Assembly: GCA_020724945.1 (NCBI GenBank)
Contig: DYFX01000032.1
Span: 1-13,656, forward strand
Direction of reading: 5' to 3'
Source: Candidatus Paceibacter sp.
GTDB taxonomy: Bacteria; Patescibacteriota; Patescibacteriia; SG8-24; DYFX01
Length of the DNA: 13,656 nucleotides
Made by a program: the position numbers and the translations under genes. The notes beneath the pieces are model-generated. The model ran no database searches. It saw only the letters and a program-made list of their open reading frames with translations, and was not told where the DNA came from. Within the stretch, counting starts at the first letter, position 1. Each line of letters opens with the position of its first letter. Below, one piece after another: positions 1 to 6,244 of this stretch.

Positions 1-184
1 AGATGCCCTTTTTGATTCAGGTCTTGGGCGTCGACCTAGCGACTGGATAGTAGCAAAGAGAGGGTATGGGTAGCAACTGGCGCGTAAATCCGCGTCAACC
101 CGCCGTCAACCAGATTGCCAAATAAGGTCAGATGCGCGGGAAAGGACCCGCGGGATTCCCGCCATCTCCCGCCCACTGCGCGAG

Positions 185-239
185 ACGACATCATATTCGT
201 TCAATAGAAATGGGACTGACTCAACGAATAGCATGTCGT
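185..239. repeat. Long imperfect hairpin downstream of ssrA
   Basis: A 7-bp arm (ACGACAT, 185-191, with ATGTCGT, 233-239) and an 8-bp arm (TATTCGTT, 194-201, with AACGAATA, 223-230) are separated by a 2x2 internal loop and close a 21-nt loop. It is AT-richer than its surroundings. It could be a second transcript end, a processing structure or a protein-binding inverted repeat; nothing in the sequence decides which. The rest of 1-246 shows no supported gene. Confidence 0.5.
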
Positions 240-246
240 AATAACG

Positions 247-275
247 AAGAGCCCTCGTTATCAACGAGGGCTCTT
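247..275. terminator. Probable bidirectional terminator after ssrA
   Basis: A 13-bp stem (arms 247-259 and 263-275, containing GAGCCCTCGTT) closes a 3-nt loop. On the plus strand it runs into a T tract (274-278). On the minus strand it lies directly after the tmRNA CCA end and is followed by the weaker T-rich TTCGTTATTAC. As the first strong hairpin after ssrA it is the natural end of the smpB-ssrA transcript, although its better T tract faces the other way. Confidence 0.7.
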
Positions 276-277
276 TT

Positions 278-688
278 TGGTGGAGATGGCGGGATTCGCA
301 CCCGCGTCTGGAGGAAGTGAACCGAGCCGCACTACAGGCGTAGCCGCCTCGCGTTTCCCGCGCCCGAAGGCTTGGGCGGAGCGCATGCTGTGGAGGAGGC
401 GAGATACATGCGTCCGTGCCTCGATCCAACCGGGTCGCATGCATCGAGGAAGTGCATGCGGCGGGCCTTCTTATGACACCGGGATCCCGCTAGAAGGCGT
501 CGCGGGGCGATGGGTCAGTCGCGCTTAGGCGAGGACCGGAGCGAAGGACGGCGCGAACGCGCGAGCGAACGCGGCCTTGGCTTTTGCGAAAACGTTGGCA
601 CGTAGTCGTTTGCCTCTTGATTCACGACGGTGAGGCTCCGTCGACCTGCGCGTATCGGGAACGAACTCCATCGAATCTATTCATCCCC
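278..688 (-). ncRNA. ssrA: tmRNA (transfer-messenger RNA)
   Basis: tmRNA acts with SmpB to rescue stalled ribosomes and tag the incomplete protein for degradation. The 5' end GGGGATG (rc of 682-688) pairs with CATCTCC (rc of 282-288) as a 7-bp acceptor stem with one G-U. The 3' half has T stem GCGGG/CCCGC, loop TGCGAAT, discriminator A and an encoded CCA (278-280). The 5' segment GATTCGATGG fits the conserved tmRNA D-arm region, and the 3' end closely follows the E. coli GACGCGGG...CCCGCCAGCTCCACCA pattern. Pseudoknot 1 is visible: stem CGACGG/CCGTCG (638-643 with 625-630), whose loop GCCTC (632-636) pairs with GAGGC (612-616). The resume codon follows 12 nt later, the spacing I recall for Thermus. 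At 411 nt it is somewhat long, partly from the long tag. It lies 49 nt after smpB with no clear promoter, so cotranscription and processing are likely. It contains two of the window's three ACGT sites. Confidence 0.95.
525..599 (-). other. tmRNA tag-peptide reading frame
   Basis: Reading from GCC at 599-597, 12 nt after pseudoknot 1, gives 24 codons and a TAA stop (527-525). The tag begins ANVFAKAK and ends FAPVLA, is rich in Ala and Phe, and is much longer than the 10-residue E. coli tag. The final residues are VLA instead of the usual LAA. The frame is chosen by its distance to pseudoknot 1, the TAA stop and the hydrophobic alanine-rich end. A rival frame starting GCAAACGAC upstream begins AND like E. 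coli, but it is too close to pseudoknot 1 and ends in a charged KRD tail. Confidence 0.75.
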
Positions 689-737
689 GTCGCCGCCCTC
701 GACCCGCGGAGCGGGGGAGAGCGGCGGCGGTGATGAC

Positions 738-1190
738 CTAGCGCCGCATCTTGAGGGCGCTGCGCACCTGGCGGTCGAGGTCGCGTTTCTTGATCGATTC
801 GCGCTTCTCGAACTGTTTCTTGCCGCGCGCGACGGCGATCTCGACCTTGATGCGTCCGGCCTTCATATAAGCACGCAAAGGGACGATTGTCAATCCTTCC
901 TCCTCGCGCTTGCCGCGCAGTTTCGCGAGTTCGCGCTTGTGCAGGAGCAGTTTCCGGGTGCGATCCGGGTCGTAGTCGGGGAGCGGGCCGGCCTTCGGAT
1001 ACCGGGCGATGTGGGCGCCTACCAGGAAGGCCTCCCCGCGCGTGAAGGCCACATGCGCCCCTTTGAGCTTCAGGTGCCCCGTCTTGGCGGATTTCGTCTC
1101 GTGGCCGAAGAGCACCAAGCCGGCCTCCGTCCGGTCGAGGATCTCGTAGTCGTAGCGGGCGCGGTCGTTTGTGGCGAGGGCGTCGTTCAT
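738..1190 (-). CDS. smpB: SsrA-binding protein SmpB
   Basis: SmpB (150 aa) binds the tRNA-like domain of tmRNA and delivers it with EF-Tu to ribosomes stalled on broken messages. The family signature is complete: HETKSAKTGHLKLKGAHV in the first third, RTRKLLLHKREL near the middle, then GLTIVPLRAY, VARGKK and a basic helical tail KRESIKKRDLDRQ. The frame is open upstream to 1268, but the chosen ATG (1188-1190) gives the normal family length and N-terminus (MNDALATNDRARYDYEI). A weak GGGAAA lies upstream. The tmRNA gene follows 49 nt after the stop, the usual pairing. The divergent AI-2E-type gene starts only 19 bp away, so the two promoters must overlap each other or the neighbouring coding sequence. 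No clear smpB promoter was found; CATACT (rc of 1207-1212) is a poor candidate. Confidence 0.96.
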   Translation of the reverse strand: MNDALATNDRARYDYEILDRTEAGLVLFGHETKSAKTGHLKLKGAHVAFTRGEAFLVGAHIARYPKAGPLPDYDPDRTRKLLLHKRELAKLRGKREEEGLTIVPLRAYMKAGRIKVEIAVARGKKQFEKRESIKKRDLDRQVRSALKMRR

Positions 1191-1198
1191 GCTATATT
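1190..1198 (+). promoter_or_regulatory. Extended -10 promoter of the AI-2E-type operon
   Basis: TGC followed by TATATT (1193-1198) forms an extended -10, with a poor TTGTGG (1169-1174) about 18 bp upstream as a possible -35. Transcription would begin near 1205-1209, giving a leader of zero to a few bases before the ATG at 1210. The element overlaps the smpB start codon on the other strand. Confidence 0.55.
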
Positions 1199-1209
1199 TC
1201 CCGTGAAGT

Positions 1210-2259
1210 ATGCCCGAAATCGGCTCCGACCGCCAGCCGCAGCTCATCACCATCTCGACCCTCTCCATCGTGAAGGTCGCGATCTTCCTGCTCTCCGGCT
1301 TCTTCCTCTACATGATCCGCGACATCATCGCGCTCTTCTTCATGTCGCTGGTGCTCGCCTCCATCATCAACCCGCTCGCGGGGTGGTTCCAGGCCCGGGG
1401 CTGGAGCCGCGCCACCGCGGTGCTCCTGCTCTACCTGCTCATCCTCGCGCTCATCGCCGCCGTCGTGATGCTGCTCGTGCCGGCCGTCGTCGTCGAGACG
1501 CGCGACCTCCTCGTCAACGCCGACGCCATCTGGGCGAGCTTCCTGGCCACGCTCGGACCGCTCCGCGAGTTCATCGCGGCGCAGGGCCTGGGCGACAGCT
1601 TGAGCGAGGCGCTCTCCGCCATGGCGGGCGGCCTCAATGTCGCCGCCGGCGGCATCGTCGCCACCATCCGCGGCCTCGTGATGAGCGTCGCCTCGCTCAT
1701 CATCGTGCTCGTCGTCGCCTTCTACCTCGTCGTCTCGGAGGACGCCTTGAAGCGCCTCTTCCGCGCCGTCGCGCCGGAAGCCTATCAGCCGTACCTCGTC
1801 GACCTCTTCCAGCGCATCGAGAAGAGCATCGGCGGCTGGGTCCGCGGCCAGCTCATCCTTTCGGTCATCGTCGGCCTCGCGGTCTACATCACCCTCAAGA
1901 TCCTCGGCGTGAAGTACGCCCTCGTGCTCGCGCTCGCCGCCGGCATCGCGGAGGCGCTCCCGTACATCGGCCCCGTCCTCTCCGCCGTCCCGGCCATCCT
2001 GATCGCCCTCACCCAGTCGCCGCTCCTGGGCCTGCTCGTGGCCGTCATGTACGCGGTCATCCAGCAGGTCGAGAACCATGTGCTCGTGCCGAAGGTGATG
2101 GAGAAGGTCACGGGGCTCCACCCCATCGTCAGCATCTTCGCGATGCTGATCGGCGTGAAGGTCGCCGGCCTCGTCGGCGCGCTCCTCGCCATCCCGGTGG
2201 CGATGATGATCGGCATCGTCGTCTCCGACGGCTTCCGTTTCCTGAAGACCCACCGCTGA
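1210..2259 (+). CDS. AI-2E family (PerM-like) membrane transporter
   Basis: This 349-aa polytopic protein matches the AI-2E/PerM family of inner-membrane permeases. Hydrophobic segments lie near residues 18-55 (two), 68-92, 155-176, 212-232, 236-268 (one or two), 270-285 and 305-340. A soluble stretch at about 95-150 sits in the usual position before the core. Family motifs are clear: GGWVRGQL (208-215), PYIGP (251-255), ENHVLVPKVM (288-297) and GLHPIV (302-307). Substrates differ among family members; reports include autoinducer-2 export and Na+/H+ exchange, so no substrate can be assigned here. It is the first gene of a plus-strand set, and its TGA is followed after one base by the next ATG, so translational coupling is likely. 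No Shine-Dalgarno is seen; the promoter position suggests a leaderless message. Confidence 0.93.
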   Translation: MPEIGSDRQPQLITISTLSIVKVAIFLLSGFFLYMIRDIIALFFMSLVLASIINPLAGWFQARGWSRATAVLLLYLLILALIAAVVMLLVPAVVVETRDLLVNADAIWASFLATLGPLREFIAAQGLGDSLSEALSAMAGGLNVAAGGIVATIRGLVMSVASLIIVLVVAFYLVVSEDALKRLFRAVAPEAYQPYLVDLFQRIEKSIGGWVRGQLILSVIVGLAVYITLKILGVKYALVLALAAGIAEALPYIGPVLSAVPAILIALTQSPLLGLLVAVMYAVIQQVENHVLVPKVMEKVTGLHPIVSIFAMLIGVKVAGLVGALLAIPVAMMIGIVVSDGFRFLKTHR

Positions 2260-2260
2260 T

Positions 2261-3028
2261 ATGCGCCGCCACCTTCCCGTCCTCCTGCCGTTCGCGGGCG
2301 CGATCGGGTTCGCGGCGTTCAGCGAGCTCTCGCTCCGCCGCAGCTCCGAGTTCTTCCTCTGGAGCCTGGCGACGATGGTCTGGATCCTGCTGGCTTTCGC
2401 CGCGCTCTCGAAAGGCAAGCTGCGCGGCCGGCTCTCCGCCGTGGCCGTCCCGGCCGTCGCCATGATCGCCATCTCGACCGTGATGTCGCTGCTGTTCCTG
2501 GACCTGGTCGCGCCGCGCCGCGGGTTCATCGCCTTCTTCGCCGTCATCCTGTACCTCTTCCTCGAACATGTGCGGCGCGAGGAGGCCGGCGGGGGCGCCG
2601 TCGAACGGCTCTCCATCTCGGAATTCGCGCGCATGGTCAACATCGGCTCGCTCTTCCTGGTGGCTTCGGTCGGGCTCGGCGTCGCCGTCTTCCTGCCGAT
2701 CCAGCCCTGGTGGACGGTCCCGCCCGTCGCCGCCGCCGCCCTGCTCTGGAGCTGGCACCTCTTCCTGGCCTGCACCGAACGGTGCGTCCGGCCCGGCGCG
2801 CGCGTGGCCCTGATGACGGCCATCGTCCTGCAGACCTACCTGGTGGCGCTCGCGCTCCCGACCTCGATGTTCGTCGGAGGCGCGCTCGTCGGCATCGTCT
2901 ACTACCTCGCCGCCAACCTGCTTCCGATCGGCGCCACCGACGCCATTCCCGCGAAGCTCGTCCGCAAGTACGCGCTCTACGGCGGGGGACTCCTCGCCCT
3001 CATTCTCGTCACCGCCCGCTGGGTCTGA
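2261..3028 (+). CDS. Polytopic membrane protein, unrecognised
   Basis: I do not recognise this 255-aa protein. It is very hydrophobic, with about nine candidate membrane segments near residues 6-22, 31-49, 58-78, 88-104, 126-146, 152-170, 182-200, 203-221 and 238-253. Short basic loops include KGKLRGR (51-57) and the longer EHVRREEAGGGAVERLS loop (102-118). Charged residues are rare inside the membrane segments, so nothing suggests a catalytic or ion-coupling centre. It begins one base after the AI-2E-type stop and ends four bases before the PDZ-protein start, so it is almost certainly cotranscribed with both. Its position in an operon ending with a polysaccharide co-polymerase suggests an envelope role, but that is only context. 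Coding is supported by the hydrophobic composition, tight gene packing and the same NAT-GTN codon habit (CAT-GTG near 2568) as its neighbours. Confidence 0.85.
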   Translation: MRRHLPVLLPFAGAIGFAAFSELSLRRSSEFFLWSLATMVWILLAFAALSKGKLRGRLSAVAVPAVAMIAISTVMSLLFLDLVAPRRGFIAFFAVILYLFLEHVRREEAGGGAVERLSISEFARMVNIGSLFLVASVGLGVAVFLPIQPWWTVPPVAAAALLWSWHLFLACTERCVRPGARVALMTAIVLQTYLVALALPTSMFVGGALVGIVYYLAANLLPIGATDAIPAKLVRKYALYGGGLLALILVTARWV

Positions 3029-3032
3029 TGCT

Positions 3033-4136
3033 ATGTTCTCCTCCAAGCGCCCCTCCTATTCCGACCTCGTCCGCATGACGCTGGTGCCCGTCGTCCTCGG
3101 CCTCGCCGCCGGCGTCGCCGGAGCGCTCACCGCCGAGTCGTATCTCGCCGCCGAATCGTTCCGCGAACCCGCGCCGATCCAGATCGGGCGGCCGAGCGTC
3201 TCGGTCACCCAGCCGCTCCCGGAAACCGAGATCGCCGAACGGCTCGATCGCGTCAATGTCCCGCTCTACGCGCGCCGCGCCGCAGGTAGCGATGTCGCCG
3301 ACCGCGCGCGCTCCGTTTCGGAGATCGTCGGCTACGCCGCCGTCCTCACCTCCGACGGCTGGCTCGCCACGCACCAGTCCGTCCTCGCGTCTCCCGTCAT
3401 GCTCGCCGTCGGCGGCCGCCTGATCGAACCCGAAGCGCAGGCGGTCGACGCCCGCACCGGCATCGTCTTCCTGAAGATCGACGCGTCCGCGCTCGATGTC
3501 AGCGGGTTCGAGGACACCGATGTCCTGCCTCCCGGCACGCGCCTCTTCGCCTCCGACGGCGGGCTCTTCGTCCAGGCCGCCTACGCCGGCGCCGCGCCGT
3601 CCGAGCGCAAGGTCCCCTCCGGCGCGCTCCATCACTCCGACCGCTTCTCGCGCGCCTTCCGCTTCGACCGTCCGCTGGGCGATGCCTCGGCCGGCAGCGC
3701 GGTGCTCACGGTCGGCGGCAACTTGGCCGGCATCGTCGCGCCGGGAGCTTCCGGCGGCGACGCCTTCGTCCCCATGCACCTCATCCGCCCTGTCTTGGCC
3801 GCCGTCTTCCGCGGACAGGAACCCGCCCGCGCCGCGCTCGGCCTGCACTACCTCCCGCTCGGAGAGACCGTGATGACCGGACAGGGCTTCGGCGACCTTG
3901 CGGGCGCCCGCGTGACCGCTTCGCGCACCCTCGGCCTCCCGGCCACCCGCGCCGGTTCGGCCGCCACCCGCGCCGGACTGCTGGAAGGCGACATCATCCT
4001 GGCCGTCGACGAGGTCGAGCTCTCCGGCGGGCGCGACTTGGCCGAGCTCATCGCCGAGTACGCTCCGGGCGCCAAGGCACGCTTCGACATCCTGCGCGCG
4101 GGGGAGCGGCGGAGCCTCGAGGTGACATTCGATTGA
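3033..4136 (+). CDS. Membrane-anchored trypsin-fold/PDZ protein, likely pseudoprotease
   Basis: This 367-aa protein has a short cytoplasmic start, one membrane segment (about residues 15-34), a linker, a degenerate HtrA/DegP-type domain (about 95-260) and a C-terminal PDZ domain (about 268-366, with AGLLEGDIILAVDEVEL). The protease strands can be followed, but the catalytic positions are changed. Where HtrA has TNNHV this has ATHQSV, putting Ser116 in place of the histidine. The aspartate position in DxRTDLAVLKI reads RTGIVFLKI (Gly143). GNSGGP reads DASAGSA, putting Ala220 in place of the serine. It is therefore probably not a protease but a peptide-binding or scaffolding protein outside the membrane. 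The assignments rest on motif alignment by eye; His114 and Ser219/Ser222 lie nearby, so an unusual rearranged site is not excluded. Cotranscribed in an operon with the Wzz-type gene 24 bp downstream. Confidence 0.85.
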   Translation: MFSSKRPSYSDLVRMTLVPVVLGLAAGVAGALTAESYLAAESFREPAPIQIGRPSVSVTQPLPETEIAERLDRVNVPLYARRAAGSDVADRARSVSEIVGYAAVLTSDGWLATHQSVLASPVMLAVGGRLIEPEAQAVDARTGIVFLKIDASALDVSGFEDTDVLPPGTRLFASDGGLFVQAAYAGAAPSERKVPSGALHHSDRFSRAFRFDRPLGDASAGSAVLTVGGNLAGIVAPGASGGDAFVPMHLIRPVLAAVFRGQEPARAALGLHYLPLGETVMTGQGFGDLAGARVTASRTLGLPATRAGSAATRAGLLEGDIILAVDEVELSGGRDLAELIAEYAPGAKARFDILRAGERRSLEVTFD

Positions 4137-4160
4137 CGGAAAGGGTATGATGGAGGAGGT

Positions 4161-4802
4161 ATGACCCTGGACATCGCGCAACTGCTCGAACGGCACTGGA
4201 AGACGATCGCCGTCTCCGCCGTCTTGGGCATGGTGGCCGCCGCCGCCTTGAGTTTCGTGCGACCTCTCGAATACGCCTCCACGATGCGGCTTCTCATCAT
4301 CCAGAAGGCCGGCGTGAACCTCGACCCGTACACCGCCATCCGTTCGGCCGAGCGCATCGCCGACAACTTGAGCCAGGTCATCTACACCTCCGTCTTCTAC
4401 GATAAGGTCACCTCCGCCGGCTTCGGCATCGACCGCAGCTACTTCGACCCCGTCGAGTCGCGCCGACGCCAGCAGTGGTCGCGCATGATCTCGACCCAGG
4501 TCACCCACGAGACCGGCTTCCTCCAGATCAGCGTCTATCATAAGGACAAGGAACAGGCGTCCGAGATCGCCCGCGCCGTCGCCTTCATCCTCACGACCGA
4601 AGGCAACCAGTTCATCGGCGGCCGCGACCTCGAGATCCGCCTGGTCGACACGCCGCTCCAGTCGCGCTTCCCGGTCCGACCCAACATCCCCCTGAACGCC
4701 TTCCTCGGAGCCGTCATCGGCGTCATCCTCTCCTCGCTCTACCTGGTGGTCGGGGAAGCCCGCCGCCACCGCCACCGCGTCACCTTCTCCGGCACCCACT
4801 GA
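4161..4802 (+). CDS. Wzz-type polysaccharide co-polymerase (chain-length determinant)
   Basis: This 213-aa protein has the Wzz layout: a short cytoplasmic start, TM1 (about 15-33), an extracytoplasmic domain with helical stretches (RSAERIADNLSQVI, 61-74; KEQASEIARAVAFIL, 130-144), a proline-rich segment LQSRFPVRPNIPLN (166-179) directly before TM2 (about 177-197), and a basic tail. Proteins of this family set the length of O-antigen, capsule or exopolysaccharide chains made by a Wzy polymerase. It lacks the tyrosine-kinase domain found in some relatives and is shorter than many Wzz proteins. GGAGGAGG (4152-4159) lies just before the ATG. It is the last gene of its operon, followed five bases later by a terminator. 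The Wzy-like and GT4 genes 5-7 kb downstream are its probable functional partners. Confidence 0.88.
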   Translation: MTLDIAQLLERHWKTIAVSAVLGMVAAAALSFVRPLEYASTMRLLIIQKAGVNLDPYTAIRSAERIADNLSQVIYTSVFYDKVTSAGFGIDRSYFDPVESRRRQQWSRMISTQVTHETGFLQISVYHKDKEQASEIARAVAFILTTEGNQFIGGRDLEIRLVDTPLQSRFPVRPNIPLNAFLGAVIGVILSSLYLVVGEARRHRHRVTFSGTH

Positions 4803-4806
4803 CGCC

Positions 4807-4840
4807 CGAAACCCCCCCCTCCGCCGAGGGGGTTTTCGTT
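4807..4840 (+). terminator. Intrinsic terminator after the Wzz-type gene
   Basis: CGAAACCCCC (4807-4816) pairs with GGGGGTTTTCG (4828-4838), leaving an 11-nt loop; T-rich sequence follows. It ends the four-gene operon. The A/T arms make it usable on either strand. Confidence 0.8.
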
Positions 4841-4881
4841 TCCCTGACCGGCCCCCCATCCCCCTTAAAAACAAGGGTCGT

Positions 4882-4958
4882 CCGGGCCAGCCGTGCGCGC
4901 AGCGTCCGTTCTAAGAGGGTTCTTCCATTCTCCCGGCGCCAGCGCACGGCTGGCTCGG
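4882..4958. repeat. 17-bp inverted repeat in the intergenic region
   Basis: CCGGGCCAGCCGTGCGC (4882-4898) is matched by its inverse GCGCACGGCTGGCTCGG (4942-4958) with a single G-U-type difference, around a 43-nt loop. It lies between the Wzz-operon terminator and the promoter of the collagen-like gene, ending about 20 bp before the -35, so it could be an operator or the remnant of a palindromic element. Confidence 0.65.
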
Positions 4959-4978
4959 GCGGCCCTCCCACCCCCATC

Positions 4979-5007
4979 TTGACAAAACCTCCCGAATATG
5001 TTTTAAT
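4979..5007 (+). promoter_or_regulatory. Promoter of the collagen-like gene
   Basis: TTGACA (4979-4984), a 17-bp spacer and TTTAAT (5002-5007) form a good housekeeping-type promoter. Transcription would start near 5014, giving a leader of about 190 nt. The TTGACAAAA at its -35 recurs at the promoters of the two lipoprotein genes downstream. Confidence 0.75.
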
Positions 5008-5013
5008 GCCAGG

Positions 5014-5203
5014 TCCATTGAAATGCCCTCGCCGTGCCAGAGAAGCCCTGAAATCACCCGATGCGTGACCGGGAGACACCTCCTCCTTGTCTTCCGGAAG
5101 CCGTCGGGTGATTCCAGCGCTTCTTTCCGTCAAAGACGGAGAGACCGAAAGGCCGGGTGTTCCGGAGCGCTCAACAACCGTTCTTCAACAAGGGAGGTGC
5201 CCG
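5014..5203 (+). promoter_or_regulatory. Long structured 5' leader of the collagen-like gene
   Basis: Nearly all of this leader can fold. A perfect 10-bp helix (5052-5061 with 5104-5113) encloses a 10-bp helix with one G-U (5069-5078 with 5088-5097), capped by a nine-base loop CCTCCTCCT. AGCGCT (5116-5121) pairs with AGCGCT (5166-5171) around a 9-bp hairpin (5123-5131 with 5135-5143) and a small CCGG/CCGG hairpin. The apical loop with its flank (CACCTCC, 5077-5083) is complementary to GGAGGTG (5193-5199), which is the Shine-Dalgarno of the gene. This suggests a translational control element; it matches no riboswitch class I recognise. Confidence 0.55.
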
Positions 5204-6202
5204 ATGAGGCACATGATCATGACCGCCACGCTGCTTCTGGTGTCGGTCCAGGGCGCCGCCCTGGCCGACGAGATGAAGGTCCCCGCCCCGCCCCCGGTCT
5301 CCGGCGACGCCTCGCGCGTCACCGAGCTGGAGGCATCCCTCGCCGTCTGCGAGGCCGATGTCAAGACGCTGCTCACCACGGATTGCGGCGGCCCCGAGGC
5401 CGACAAGATCCGCGAGAAGTACGGCGTCGGTCCCGACACCACCGTGAAGGTGGTGAAGCGGACCCCGACGAAGCCCCGCAAGCCCCGCAAGCCGAGCAAG
5501 CCCAAGACGCCTCCCAAGGCCGTCGAGGGCAAGCCCGGCCCGCAGGGTCCCGCAGGGCCGCAAGGCCCGGCCGGACCGCAAGGTCCGAAGGGCGACGACG
5601 GAGCGTCGGCTTCCATCACGGCCAGCGCCGAACCGGCGGGCATCCACTGCCCGAACGGCGGACAGCGCCTGACGATCCGGAGCGGCGAAGATGTCTACGA
5701 CATCTATGTCTGCAACGGCAAGGAAGGCAAGTCCGGCAGCAACGGCCGGCCCGGTGCGGATGGCAACACCCGCATCCAGGTCGGACTCGGCATGCGCCAC
5801 GGCGCGGTCCTCTCGAAGGGCCGCCCGATGGGCCTGTCGGTCGCGCCGGAGCTCCAAGTGGAGTACTGGTTGAGCCCGACCTGGGAGTTCCAGGTGGGCA
5901 TGGCATGGGCTTGGGGGCGCGACCGCAACATGGTCGTCACCTCGCAGCTCTGCCGCCGCGGCCTGGACTCGATGTTCGGGTTCTGCGTCGGCGGCCAGTA
6001 CCAGGCCTGGAACCTCGAGGGCAATCTCGCCCTCTGGCACTCCGGACTGGGCGTGGCATCGCTCAAGTTCGTCCCGGTGGACAGCAAGTACTTCGATGTC
6101 GCCTTCGAAGCCGGCCCGATGGTCGGATTCGACGGCTACGACGAGGAGATGCAGTTCGCCTACGGATGGACCGGCGGCGCCGTGATCTCCGGCAAGTTCT
6201 GA
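5204..6202 (+). CDS. Secreted collagen-like protein with C-terminal beta-rich domain
   Basis: The ATG at 5204 is chosen over an in-frame ATG at 5087 because it follows a strong AGGGAGG site (5191-5197) and gives a clean signal peptide (cleavage after ALA, about residue 21). The 332-aa product then has a short helical region with Cys49 and Cys61, a Lys/Pro-rich linker (about 84-105), eight Gly-X-Y triplets (109-132, mostly GPQ and GPA), a small Cys-bounded module HCPNGGQRL...YVCNG (148-172), five more Gly-X-Y triplets (172-186), and a domain of about 145 residues with alternating strand-like patterns ending in Phe332. The CPNGG...VCNG module resembles Cys-bounded inserts in other bacterial collagen-like proteins. 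The repeats should trimerise into a stalk. The end domain resembles an outer-membrane barrel in pattern but is unidentified. It is followed by a hairpin and a lipoprotein gene, probably cotranscribed. Confidence 0.85.
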   Translation: MRHMIMTATLLLVSVQGAALADEMKVPAPPPVSGDASRVTELEASLAVCEADVKTLLTTDCGGPEADKIREKYGVGPDTTVKVVKRTPTKPRKPRKPSKPKTPPKAVEGKPGPQGPAGPQGPAGPQGPKGDDGASASITASAEPAGIHCPNGGQRLTIRSGEDVYDIYVCNGKEGKSGSNGRPGADGNTRIQVGLGMRHGAVLSKGRPMGLSVAPELQVEYWLSPTWEFQVGMAWAWGRDRNMVVTSQLCRRGLDSMFGFCVGGQYQAWNLEGNLALWHSGLGVASLKFVPVDSKYFDVAFEAGPMVGFDGYDEEMQFAYGWTGGAVISGKF

Positions 6203-6244
6203 CCGCGTCTCGCATGAGTCCGTGACTCTCACCGTTCCCCGAAA

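Noticed and set aside
157..294. A 13-base piece of the tmRNA 3' end (TCCCGCCATCTCC) repeated at 157-169 as a possible attachment-site duplicate
   Set aside because: It is inverted relative to the tmRNA copy (282-294), whereas integration leaves direct repeats, and its core is a self-complementary GCGGGATTCCCGC; chance or palindrome formation is enough.
557..613. Alternative tmRNA tag frame starting GCAAACGAC (AND..., as in E. coli)
   Set aside because: GCA would overlap pseudoknot 1 stem 2, and the frame ends in a charged KRD with TGA; the frame 12 nt after the pseudoknot is better placed.
3029..3037. TGCTATGTT as an extended -10 promoter at the PDZ gene start
   Set aside because: It overlaps the ATG itself, so transcripts would begin inside the gene; the four-base gap to the previous gene favours cotranscription.
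1192..4874. Very long minus-strand open frames (1192-2823, 2129-3046 and 3009-4874) opposite the plus-strand operon
   Set aside because: They are Asp/Glu/Arg/Gly-rich low-complexity translations typical of the antisense of GC-rich genes, with no recognisable motif. The plus-strand frames have clear family motifs or membrane segments.
5087..5203. Upstream in-frame ATG of the collagen-like gene
   Set aside because: It would put 39 unrelated residues before a clean signal peptide and starts inside a strong helix of the leader.
5023..6225. An open frame beginning in the leader of the collagen-like gene
   Set aside because: It runs out of frame through the collagen-like gene as an Arg/Pro-rich translation; the other frame has a signal peptide, Gly-X-Y repeats and a good ribosome binding site.
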